Origin: Thermoplasma sp. Kam2015
GTDB taxonomy: Archaea > Thermoplasmatota > Thermoplasmata > Thermoplasmatales > Thermoplasmataceae
DNA length: 64,000 nucleotides
Direction: 5' to 3'
NCBI RefSeq assembly: GCF_003205235.1
Contig: NZ_QJSM01000020.1
Span: forward strand, 1-64,000
Shown: in pieces, positions 7,770 through 15,750 of the stretch
Layout: the number at the start of each line of letters is the position of its first letter
How positions within the stretch are numbered: position 1 is the first letter of the stretch
The notes under the pieces: generated by a model
What the model was told of the DNA's origin: nothing
What the model saw: the letters and a program-made list of their open reading frames with translations, nothing else
Databases searched by the model: none
Translations under genes and position numbers: made by a program

Positions 7770-8523
7770 ATTTGATTCCGGATCCATGCGCCTGAGTTCT
7801 CCAAACCATTCCGCGGTGATAAACATGGGATTGAATGCAGTGATTGCCGGAGATCTCGAAAAAATCATATTTGACGCTATATATGCCGAAGTTCTGAATC
7901 AGATGGGAAGCGATCGTAGGGAACATGATTTCAAGATGATAGAGAAGAGAAGCTTTTCCATAATAGATTCGATGCTTCCACGGGATATCGGATATCCCAT
8001 GCGCCATATAGTCATGAAGATTGTGCATTCCACGGCGGACTTCGCCATGGTAAATCTTGTGAGATACAGCGAAGGATTCTTCCAATCCATGGTCTCCAGG
8101 TTGAGAGCAGGAACTACTATAATCGTGGACAGCGAGATGGTGAGGTCCGGCATATACGCTAAACCGGTTCTCAATAAGAACAAGATCGCCTGTTATCTGA
8201 ATGATGATGAAACCGCGGAAATAGCGGAACAGAGAGGTATAACGAGATCCGCCGCTGGGATCATGAAGGGTCTTCTGAAGAACAGGAATTCGGCCATCGT
8301 GATTGGTAATTCTCCAACTGCGCTTGATCAGGCGATAACGATGATCGAAGAAAATGGATGGTATGACGTACCTGTAGTCGGTGTACCCGTCGGATTCGTG
8401 AATGCAAAGAGCGTGAAGGATCGACTCATGTCAAGCTCAATCGAGCATTTCACGGTCTATGGCCACCGTGGTGGTAGTTCCGTAGCAGCTTCCATAGTGA
8501 ATGGATTTGGGAGGTTTCTGTGA
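7747..8523 (+). CDS. cbiC: cobalt-precorrin-8 methylmutase
   Basis: The 258-residue enzyme moves the C11 methyl group to C12, giving cobyrinate. The conserved catalytic histidine lies in VYGHRGGSSVAASIVN (His240), and the family start IEKRSFSIIDSML is at about residue 67. CbiC proteins are usually about 200-210 residues. This one has an extra N-terminal segment of about 65 residues (RIRYEIEFDSGSM...), whose function I cannot name. The start overlaps cobA by 23 bases, and no better internal ATG with a ribosome site is evident. The stop overlaps the cbiH start as TGATG. Confidence 0.9.
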   Translation: MRIRYEIEFDSGSMRLSSPNHSAVINMGLNAVIAGDLEKIIFDAIYAEVLNQMGSDRREHDFKMIEKRSFSIIDSMLPRDIGYPMRHIVMKIVHSTADFAMVNLVRYSEGFFQSMVSRLRAGTTIIVDSEMVRSGIYAKPVLNKNKIACYLNDDETAEIAEQRGITRSAAGIMKGLLKNRNSAIVIGNSPTALDQAITMIEENGWYDVPVVGVPVGFVNAKSVKDRLMSSSIEHFTVYGHRGGSSVAASIVNGFGRFL

Positions 8524-9275
8524 TGTATGGAAAAATATACATAATTGGCATTGGCCCGGGCAGCCCCGATCACATGACGCCCGCGGCAAGGAAGGCGTTA
8601 GCCAGCAGCGATGTTATAATCGGTTTTTCGCTGTACGTCTCCTTCGTGAGGGAAGAATTCCCGGAAAAGAAATACGAGATCAGTGGAATGCAGAACGAGC
8701 TTGCAAGAGCAAGGCGTGCAATCGATCTGGCGGATCAGGGTATGACCGTTGCGGTCATATCAAGTGGCGACGCAGGAATATACGGTATAGCGGCACCAAC
8801 ACTGGAGATGATGCAGAGAAGGGGATCCAATGTTGAAGTGGAAATAGTGCCGGGTATTTCAGCATTATCTTCTGCCGCCTCTCTCCTTGGATCTCCGTTG
8901 ACAAACGACTTTGCGGTCATAAGCATGAGCGATCTGCTGACACCTCTCGAGGTTGTAATGAAACGTGCTGAGATCTTTGCGAAATCAGACATAGTCACCG
9001 TGATATACAACCCGCGAGGTTCCAGATTTCCAGACAACCTTAGGAAGGCAATAGACATATTCGCAAAGTACAGAGATCCGAACACGGTGGTCGGTATAGT
9101 TAGGAATGCCTACAGGGAAGGCCAGTCTGTTAAAATAACGAAGCTCTCTGAGATCGTCCCGGAGGAGATCGATATGCTGACTACCGTCATTGTGGGTAAT
9201 TCTGAGACCTTCGTTTACAGAGATATGATGGCTACTAGGCGTGGATACAGCAAGAAATACAGCATCGACGCATGA
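8523..9275 (+). CDS. cbiH: cobalt-precorrin-3 C17-methyltransferase
   Basis: The 250-residue SAM-dependent enzyme methylates C17 and contracts the ring. It has the corrin methyltransferase fold: GIGPGSPDHMTPAARKAL at the N-terminus, the CbiH/CobJ-specific segment VISSGDAGIYGIA (family VVSSGDPGIYGMA) and VTVIYNPRGSRFP (family VxLYNPxSxxR). I start at the ATG at 8523, which overlaps the cbiC stop as TGATG. A GTG at 8520 would add one residue. Next gene cbiD overlaps by 4 bases. Confidence 0.92.
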   Translation: MYGKIYIIGIGPGSPDHMTPAARKALASSDVIIGFSLYVSFVREEFPEKKYEISGMQNELARARRAIDLADQGMTVAVISSGDAGIYGIAAPTLEMMQRRGSNVEVEIVPGISALSSAASLLGSPLTNDFAVISMSDLLTPLEVVMKRAEIFAKSDIVTVIYNPRGSRFPDNLRKAIDIFAKYRDPNTVVGIVRNAYREGQSVKITKLSEIVPEEIDMLTTVIVGNSETFVYRDMMATRRGYSKKYSIDA

Positions 9276-10393
9276 CTCAGTCAAATCCATTCCAGCAGTA
9301 TGGCATAACCAGCGGATCGGCTGCTGCAGCCGCAGCGAAAGCGTCCGCTCTGGCCGCAGGCGGATCGGTCGTGGAATACGTCGGTATACCGACGCCGATA
9401 GGCATCAGGATAGAGATAAGGGTTGAGATGATGAGACAGCTGAAGACCGGATCAGGTATGGCCCGCGTCAGGAAGTTCTCCGGGGACAACCCGGACATTC
9501 TCAATAACGCGGTATTTCAGAGCGTGGCAGTTCTTCGTTCAGAGGAGGGAATACGTATACATGCAGTGAAAGGTATAGGGAAGGTTGTTTCAGGCGGGCT
9601 TCCTGTTGGCCAAGGTGAATACGCCATCAACCCCATCGCTAGGATGATGATCGAGAATGCAGTTCGCGAAGCGATATCGTCAGGAGGCTGCGACATATTT
9701 CTGTCCGTTCCTGAAGGAGAGGATCTTGCCAGATCCACGATGAATCCAAGGGTCGGAATAATCGGCGGAATATCCATAATTGGAACGACAGGAATCGAGG
9801 AGCCAGTGTCCGGCCCAGATTACTCATCCCATCTTGAATATCTTCTGAAGACAGGCAGGTGCGCCAGCAGCGTAGCAGTATTGTGTCCAGGAAATACCGC
9901 CCTTAAATTTGCGGAAATGTATCTTACACTGCCACCGTCCTCCTTCATTCTGATCGGTGATAGAGTAGGGGACGCAATAACACTTGCTCTAAAAAATGGA
10001 TTCAGAGAGATACTGATATTTGGCCTGCCGGGAAAACTTGTCAAGCTTGCCGCCGGAGTGACGAATACGCACAGTCGCATTGCAGATGCGAGGTTCGAGA
10101 CCATAGCAGCCTATGCGGCTCTGGTGGGGGTGAGCAGGGATACGATTGCGAAAGTATTGGATTCAAACACAGTTGAAAGCGCATTTTCAGTTCTGCGTGA
10201 TGAGGGCGTGATGGATGAGGTAGCCAATCTATTGGTGGATCGCATAGTGCAGAGGCTGCATACTCTTTTCGGAGAGAGTACAGCATTCTCATGCATAATG
10301 ATCGATTCGCATGGAAAGCCGTATGCACTGCGTTTGAGCGACGGTATAAAGGCTCTGGTGAGTAAATATGGATCTGAAGCAATGGGATTATGA
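9272..10393 (+). CDS. cbiD: cobalt-precorrin-5B C1-methyltransferase
   Basis: The 373-residue product matches CbiD in length and landmarks: the N-terminal YGITSGSAAAAAAKASALA (family GYTTGxCAAAAAKAA), VKGIGKVVSGGLPVGQGEYAINPIARMMI (family GxGVVTKPGLPVxxGExAINPVPRxMI), and GIIGGISIIGTTGIEEPVS (family GIVGGISILGTTGIVxPMS). It methylates C1 in the anaerobic cobalt-early route, so its presence shows that route rather than the aerobic one. The 3' end overlaps cbiT by 26 bases. Confidence 0.95.
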   Translation: MTQSNPFQQYGITSGSAAAAAAKASALAAGGSVVEYVGIPTPIGIRIEIRVEMMRQLKTGSGMARVRKFSGDNPDILNNAVFQSVAVLRSEEGIRIHAVKGIGKVVSGGLPVGQGEYAINPIARMMIENAVREAISSGGCDIFLSVPEGEDLARSTMNPRVGIIGGISIIGTTGIEEPVSGPDYSSHLEYLLKTGRCASSVAVLCPGNTALKFAEMYLTLPPSSFILIGDRVGDAITLALKNGFREILIFGLPGKLVKLAAGVTNTHSRIADARFETIAAYAALVGVSRDTIAKVLDSNTVESAFSVLRDEGVMDEVANLLVDRIVQRLHTLFGESTAFSCIMIDSHGKPYALRLSDGIKALVSKYGSEAMGL

Positions 10394-10970
10394 TGTCTAC
10401 GGGATCCCTGACGAGGTTTTTTTCAGATCGGAGGGCATACCGATGACGAAGAGGGAAATACGCATACTTAGCCTTTCGAATCTGATGCTCAGGCGTGGAA
10501 TGAGCGTCATGGATATAGGCTGTGGATCTGGATCGATGACCGTTGAGATATCCAACATCGTGGGTCCGGATGGCAGCGTGATGGGCATAGACATCAGAGA
10601 GGATGCCGTTGATCTGGCCGCTAAAAACTGTGCTGCACTATGTCGCTACAGAAATTACACTGTGGAGATGGCCGATATTTATGACTTTCGAGGCGATAGA
10701 AAGTTCGATGCTGTATTCGTCGGCGGCGGAACGGTCGAAATAGGGAGACTCTTCGATAAGATAACTGAGATAACACATGGTGGTTCCAGGGTTGTTGTGA
10801 ACGCGATCCAGCTTCACACAGCTTATCAATCCCTGGACGAGATGATTAGGCGTGGATACAGCGATGTGGATGTTGTTCAGGCGATGATAAGCAAGGGCAT
10901 GCGCACATCAGAGGGATATGCTATGATAGCGAGGAATCCAATCTTTGTAATATCGGGTGCATCCCCATGA
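10368..10970 (+). CDS. cbiT: cobalt-precorrin-6B C15-methyltransferase (decarboxylating)
   Basis: The 200-residue protein is a class I (Rossmann) methyltransferase. It has GIPDEVFFRSEGIPMTKREIRILSLSNL at the start, as in CbiT, the SAM motif VMDIGCGSGSMTVEIS, and DAVFVGGGTVEIGRL after it. It methylates C15 and removes the C12 acetate carboxyl. In many bacteria CbiT is fused to CbiE (CobL); here it stands alone and CbiE is fused to CbiG. It overlaps cbiD by 26 bases and cbiL by 4. Confidence 0.93.
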   Translation: MDLKQWDYDVYGIPDEVFFRSEGIPMTKREIRILSLSNLMLRRGMSVMDIGCGSGSMTVEISNIVGPDGSVMGIDIREDAVDLAAKNCAALCRYRNYTVEMADIYDFRGDRKFDAVFVGGGTVEIGRLFDKITEITHGGSRVVVNAIQLHTAYQSLDEMIRRGYSDVDVVQAMISKGMRTSEGYAMIARNPIFVISGASP

Positions 10971-11647
10971 AGATGTACGTCGTCGGTCTTGGTCCCGGGG
11001 ATCCCGAGTACATAACCGTGAAAGCTGTAAACGTTCTGAAACAGAGCGATATCATATTCGTACCTGGATCCTCCGCTGATCGCAGCATCTCGAAGAACAT
11101 AATAAGGGATCTTGCGGAAAGGCACGGCTTTTCAGATACTGAAACGGTTGATCTGGAATTCCCCATGACCAGAGATCGAGAGTTCAACAGGATGGCATGG
11201 GAAAGGAACGTTTCAATGATAATTGGAGCGGTTTCCTCTGGCAAAACGGTATCCTATGCTGTACTTGGCAATCCAACGCTTTACAGCACATTCAGCAACA
11301 TACTCGAGGACGTGAGGAAACAGGGCGTGGAGGTTGTATTTGTGGCTGGTGTTAGTTCCCTGGACGCCTGTTCATCAGTTGCAGGCATGAATCTTGCGAA
11401 GGGCGACGAGAGCATAGCCATCATAACGTATAATGATTTCATGAAGCGGCAGCGGCTTGACTTTGATACCGTCATAATCATGAAGGTTCCCGGCGGATCC
11501 GCCATGATTGAGGAGGCCAGAAGGCGGTTTCCAGAATTCAGATCATGCGTCTATGCTAGGAGATGCACGATGCCACAGCAGATCATAAGAGATCAGCCAG
11601 GGGAAGATCAGGCCGATTATTTTTCGATGATCATATTGAGGAGGTGA
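10967..11647 (+). CDS. cbiL: cobalt-precorrin-2 C20-methyltransferase
   Basis: The 226-residue enzyme belongs to the corrin methyltransferase family: MYVVGLGPGDPEYITVKAVNVLKQSDIIFVPGS at the N-terminus is typical of CbiL/CobI, and VSYAVLGNPTLYSTFS matches the CbiL VaflxxGDPxxYSTf segment. It adds the C20 methyl group to cobalt-precorrin-2. It overlaps cbiT by 4 bases; cbiF follows after 4 bases. Confidence 0.92.
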   Translation: MKMYVVGLGPGDPEYITVKAVNVLKQSDIIFVPGSSADRSISKNIIRDLAERHGFSDTETVDLEFPMTRDREFNRMAWERNVSMIIGAVSSGKTVSYAVLGNPTLYSTFSNILEDVRKQGVEVVFVAGVSSLDACSSVAGMNLAKGDESIAIITYNDFMKRQRLDFDTVIIMKVPGGSAMIEEARRRFPEFRSCVYARRCTMPQQIIRDQPGEDQADYFSMIILRR

Positions 11648-11651
11648 TGAA

Positions 11652-12428
11652 ATGGCGAAGGTATACATTGTTGGTGCCGGGCCAGGAGATCCTGATCTCC
11701 TGACCGTCAAGGCAAGGAGAATAATAGAATCGTGTGATGTGATAATATACGCAGGATCTCTGGTGAATCCTGAGATTATAAAGCTCGCAAAGCCAGATGC
11801 GGAGGTTTACAACAGCGCTCAGCTTGACCTTGATCAGATCATGGGGATAATCAGGGAAGCATATGATCGTGGAAAAAACGTAGCAAGGGTTCATTCAGGC
11901 GATCCTCATATATATGGCGCGCTGAAGGATCAGACATCCGTTCTGGAGCAGCTTGGGATACCGTATGAGGTAATTCCTGGCGTGAGCGTCCTGACGTCTG
12001 CAGCGGCGTCGCTTGGCATAGAGCTCACGATGGACGGGATATCGCAGGCCGTGATCATAGCGAGAGGTTCCCTCAGGATACCTGTGCCTGAGAAGGAACA
12101 GATAAAGAATCTGGCCGCGCATGGAAGCACAATGGTCATATTCACTGGTATACACATAATAGATCGCATAGCGAAGGACCTTATGGATGGAGGTTACGAC
12201 CCAGAGACACCCGTTGGCGTTGTATATCGTTCGACATGGCCTGATGAGATCGTGATCAAAGGAAAACTCTCGAATATAGCATCGCTTGTCCATGAGAAGA
12301 GGATATACCGTACGGCCATCATAATCGTGGGCGATGTGGTTGATCCGAAGTTCGTCAGACACAGCAGACTTTACGATCCAGAGTACGTGCATTCATTCCG
12401 TGGTGGTAGGAATGCATCCGGCAGATAA
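11652..12428 (+). CDS. cbiF: cobalt-precorrin-4 C11-methyltransferase
   Basis: The 258-residue product carries the CbiF/CobM landmarks VYIVGAGPGDPDLLTVKARRII, VIIYAGSLVNPEI, VARVHSGDPHIYGALKDQ and PGVSVLTSAAASLGIELT. It methylates C11. The ATG at 11652 follows a GAGGTGATGAA ribosome site. Its 3' end overlaps the start I favour for cbiGE by 17 bases. Confidence 0.95.
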   Translation: MAKVYIVGAGPGDPDLLTVKARRIIESCDVIIYAGSLVNPEIIKLAKPDAEVYNSAQLDLDQIMGIIREAYDRGKNVARVHSGDPHIYGALKDQTSVLEQLGIPYEVIPGVSVLTSAAASLGIELTMDGISQAVIIARGSLRIPVPEKEQIKNLAAHGSTMVIFTGIHIIDRIAKDLMDGGYDPETPVGVVYRSTWPDEIVIKGKLSNIASLVHEKRIYRTAIIIVGDVVDPKFVRHSRLYDPEYVHSFRGGRNASGR

Positions 12429-14118
12429 CGTGAGAAAGGTCCTTATCGTATCTTTATCAAGATCCGGTGCAGAAGTTGCTGCTCGGCTCGCATCCAGGAT
12501 GAGATCGGAAGGCCTAGATGCTAGGGCATTCTGCAGATATGGTAATGAAGAATGCAGAAAACTGGACTCGTCGCTTAAGATATTTCTCATGGAGAATCTG
12601 CGCATGTACGATGCAGCCGTCATGGTAATGTCCCTTCCAGGTTTCTATAGGATCGCATCGGAGATCATGATAGAAAAGAACCATGATATTCCTATCGTGG
12701 TTGTGGACGATGCTTCAAGGTTCGCTGTAGCTGCTGCATCCGGTCATGCGGGCAATTCCAACGGCATCGCCTCATACGTTGCTGGCATCCTTGGATGCAC
12801 AGCCGTCATAACGGACGGAATAGAATCTACTGGAGGCATGTCCGTGGAGAACATAGCAAGGATTACCTACTCCAGCATTGCCAATCCGGAATGCATACTA
12901 ACGGTCAATGCGGCAATAGCCAACGGCGATAATGTGCCAGTTATATTCAGGTCTGAAAAGAGGAGAAAACTCAGGAGTATCTTCGAAGATCGCCAAAGCG
13001 AAGCATACGAGGATGGACCGGCCATAGTGATCACTGATAGGCCGGGTGATGCGGATAACGTATGCTATCTAATACCGGACGACATATCCATAGGCATCGG
13101 CTTCAATTCAAGGGCCGATGAGTCAGCGATGTCCAGCTGCATAGAGAACTTTTTTGATGAAGCCGGGCTCTCATGGGAGGATGTAGATTATATTTCGAGC
13201 ATAAAGGATATTCCGCCTGACATCATTGATGGTCGAAAAACAAGATTCATCAGGATCCAATTGGAGGATCTGAAGGCGATTGATCAGAACGAGATGACAC
13301 ACAATTCACCGAAGGCCATGGAGGTATTTGGTATCCCCGGCGTGGCTGAACCCTGCGCACTTTATTCACTTGGGCCGGCGTCGAGGCTCTTCTATCCGTT
13401 CAGGCCATGCCAAGGAAAGGTAACCATAGCTGCGGCGAGGAGAAGGAAACTATCTGACGGGTTCATATCATTTGTAGGTGTGGGGCCGTCCGATCCGGAT
13501 CTCATGACGATGAAGGCGAGAAAAGCTATAGTTTCCGCTGACATAGTGGCTGGATATGCGACACCACTTGATATAGCCAGAGGCCTCATATGGAACAAAC
13601 CCAAGGTCGTGTTCCACTGGAAGGATCAGCAGAGATATGTGGACCAGATCGTATCGCTGTATAGACAGGGATACAGGATCGCCTATCTTTTCACTGGGGA
13701 TGCGTGTTTCACTGAATCGGAGCTCATGAAAAGATTCACGGGATCCTGCCGCAAATTTGAGATAATTCCCGGGATAAGCTCCGTTCAGGCAGCATGCAGT
13801 ATCACCGGAATGACCCTTGAGATAGCAGGAATCGTCTCATTTCATGTTACGGGAGACATTGAAACACGAAAGAAAGACCTCATCGAAGCCCTGTCAGATA
13901 AGGGTGGTGCTATCGTCATACCGAGGCCATACGATTTCATGCCAAGAGATATCGCTGCATTCCTTTCAGATAAAGGCTTTGGAGATCTTCCCGCAACAGT
14001 GATCGAGAAGGCGACTTCATCCGAAGAGCGCAGATTCGCCGCTCGCATTCGAGAACTTAAGGATATGGAATTCTCCGATCTTTCAATAATGGTCATAGGC
14101 GAACCGGTGATCAGATGA
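12412..14118 (+). CDS. cbiGE: CbiG-CbiE fusion: cobalt-precorrin-5A hydrolase plus C5-methyltransferase
   Basis: Two enzymes are joined in one 568-residue chain. Residues about 1-340 are CbiG, which opens the delta-lactone and releases acetaldehyde: DDASRFAVAAASGHAGNSNGIASYVA (family G.fvIsLLSGHxGGANxLA), then GIGFNSRADE and the late segment GIPGVAEPCAL. Residues about 350-568 are CbiE, the C5-methyltransferase: FVGVGPSDPDLMTMKA, YLFTGDACFTES and PGISSVQAACSITGM. I use the ATG at 12412 (GGTGG upstream); a reading frame from 12334 exists but would overlap cbiF by 95 bases. This fusion order differs from the common CbiE-CbiT fusion. A joint active pathway step (5A hydrolysis, C5 methylation) would make physical linkage sensible. 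Confidence 0.88.
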   Translation: MHPADNVRKVLIVSLSRSGAEVAARLASRMRSEGLDARAFCRYGNEECRKLDSSLKIFLMENLRMYDAAVMVMSLPGFYRIASEIMIEKNHDIPIVVVDDASRFAVAAASGHAGNSNGIASYVAGILGCTAVITDGIESTGGMSVENIARITYSSIANPECILTVNAAIANGDNVPVIFRSEKRRKLRSIFEDRQSEAYEDGPAIVITDRPGDADNVCYLIPDDISIGIGFNSRADESAMSSCIENFFDEAGLSWEDVDYISSIKDIPPDIIDGRKTRFIRIQLEDLKAIDQNEMTHNSPKAMEVFGIPGVAEPCALYSLGPASRLFYPFRPCQGKVTIAAARRRKLSDGFISFVGVGPSDPDLMTMKARKAIVSADIVAGYATPLDIARGLIWNKPKVVFHWKDQQRYVDQIVSLYRQGYRIAYLFTGDACFTESELMKRFTGSCRKFEIIPGISSVQAACSITGMTLEIAGIVSFHVTGDIETRKKDLIEALSDKGGAIVIPRPYDFMPRDIAAFLSDKGFGDLPATVIEKATSSEERRFAARIRELKDMEFSDLSIMVIGEPVIR

Positions 14119-14207
14119 TCATCGTATCGCATAGGGACGAATTGAACGAATATGTCATTGCGAAGACAATATATGAAAAAATTAATCGGTTTATACTGGA
14201 TCGGTAA
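14115..14207 (+). CDS. possible 30-residue protein coupled to cbiGE
   Basis: An ATG at 14115 overlaps the cbiGE stop as ATGA, the same coupling used throughout this operon. It opens a frame of 30 residues beginning MIIVSHRDELNEY and ending NRFILDR. I recognise no family. The overlap geometry is the only support, so it may be chance. Confidence 0.3.
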   Translation: MIIVSHRDELNEYVIAKTIYEKINRFILDR

Positions 14208-14283
14208 TCATGTAGGTTCCCATGGTTGATTGGATCGATAGAAATATTTTTACGAATTTAGTATCAATATTACGAAAACAAAG

Positions 14284-14298
14284 ATTTATCTATTTATG
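14284..14298 (+). promoter_or_regulatory. TATA box of the permease at 14315
   Basis: ATTTATCTATTTATG is centred about 25 bases before the ATG at 14315, which fits a leaderless promoter separate from the cobalamin operon. Confidence 0.4.
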
Positions 14299-14314
14299 AT
14301 TTTTCAGGCCCATC

Positions 14315-15748
14315 ATGGCAAATGTTGTTAATCCTAGCGCAAGGGAGATTGGCACCTGGGATCTTGTCTTTCAGGGTCTTGGACAGATCACGCCCATAAC
14401 GATACTCTCAGGACTCATAGTTAGTATAGTTGGGCTCTCTGGCATAAACGCACCGCTGGCTATGATCATATCATTCTTGGCTGTGGTTATGGCAGCGAAC
14501 ACGATATATCAGTTTTCAGGGATCATCAGCCATTCCGGCGGCTACTATTCCTACGTGGAATACGGCCTCGGAAAACATATTGGAAAGTTCACGGGTCTCC
14601 AGTACCTTCTGTATCAGGCATCCAATCTTGCATTGGAATACCTGATAGTGGTTTGGGGATTCTCTAAGTCCTTGAACTATGCCTTTGGGACTGCATTTCC
14701 TGAATGGACCGGCATAGTCTGGATAGGATCGATGATGGCTCTTTCATACATCCTCATGCGTATGGGGGCAAAACCTTCTCTAAAACTTGCACTGGTTCTC
14801 GGATCGATACAGGTGTCATTTGTGATCCTTCTTTCCTTCATAATAATTCCATCTGCACCAGACAACACAGCTTCTGCTTTCATTCCGTCAGCTGGATCTG
14901 GATGGACCGGAGTATTCCTCGGATTCATAGTGGGCGGGTATCTAGCTTTCGCCGGCTATGGCTCAGTGGTTCCCATGGGCGAGGAAGCTAGATCACCAAG
15001 AAAGACCATAAAAAAGGCGATAATCGCCATAGTTGTGATTGCTGGAATTGTATTCGTGATGGGATCCTACGCCATGATCGTCGGGTTTGGCATCGGCAAT
15101 CTCGGCAATTTCTCATCTGCGGTGATACCAGGTTTGATCGTTGCCAGGAGACTCACAGGCATAGGCGGATCAATAATATTCATTTTGATAAGTACATTCC
15201 TGTCAACATACGGGACTGTCATCGGCATGGGAATGCCCATGACACGTGTGATGTATGCACTGGGGAGGGATGGTGTGCTTCCAGAGAAGATCGGATATCG
15301 AGACGGAAGGGCCGTACCAGTGAAAAGCGTTGACCTCACCTATGCCATAACCGCGGTCTCGGCAGCTGCACTCGGTCTCTACTTCTATCTAGCAGATGGT
15401 TTCTATCTTGGCCTTTATTATGCGTGGGTAATATTCGGGACGATCGCAACTCTCTCAACGTTACTGATACACATGCTTGTGAACACATCCCTCTCCGTAT
15501 CCCATATCAGGACGCGAAGAGGAAATATTATGTTATGGGTGATACTGCCATCGGCCACTACGGTCTTGATGGGCATAGCATACTACTATTCTCTGTTGGG
15601 AATGTCAATGCCCTTCCTGATAGCGCCTCTGATATTCCTGGGATGGATCATTGTATCTATCATGATACTATATTTCAGAAGGAGCCGATATTCTAACATA
15701 GACTTTTCAGATATGGATAAAGCAATGAATTATGAGGCTGGTGCATAA
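14315..15748 (+). CDS. APC-superfamily amino acid permease
   Basis: The 477-residue protein has about 12 hydrophobic segments and the APC first-helix motif (FQGLGQITPITILSGLIVSIVGLSGINAPLA). The loop GYGSVVPMGEEARSPRKTIKKA matches the family's conserved EExxxPxRxxPRA loop. It should carry amino acids or amines into the cell by ion coupling. It is followed after 2 bases by an amidohydrolase, which suggests a linked uptake-and-hydrolysis pair. Substrate unknown. Confidence 0.88.
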   Translation: MANVVNPSAREIGTWDLVFQGLGQITPITILSGLIVSIVGLSGINAPLAMIISFLAVVMAANTIYQFSGIISHSGGYYSYVEYGLGKHIGKFTGLQYLLYQASNLALEYLIVVWGFSKSLNYAFGTAFPEWTGIVWIGSMMALSYILMRMGAKPSLKLALVLGSIQVSFVILLSFIIIPSAPDNTASAFIPSAGSGWTGVFLGFIVGGYLAFAGYGSVVPMGEEARSPRKTIKKAIIAIVVIAGIVFVMGSYAMIVGFGIGNLGNFSSAVIPGLIVARRLTGIGGSIIFILISTFLSTYGTVIGMGMPMTRVMYALGRDGVLPEKIGYRDGRAVPVKSVDLTYAITAVSAAALGLYFYLADGFYLGLYYAWVIFGTIATLSTLLIHMLVNTSLSVSHIRTRRGNIMLWVILPSATTVLMGIAYYYSLLGMSMPFLIAPLIFLGWIIVSIMILYFRRSRYSNIDFSDMDKAMNYEAGA

Positions 15749-15750
15749 TA

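Noticed and set aside
12334-12411. Longer start for cbiGE
   Set aside because: It would overlap cbiF by 95 bases and add residues unlike CbiG; the ATG at 12412 has a GGTGG upstream.
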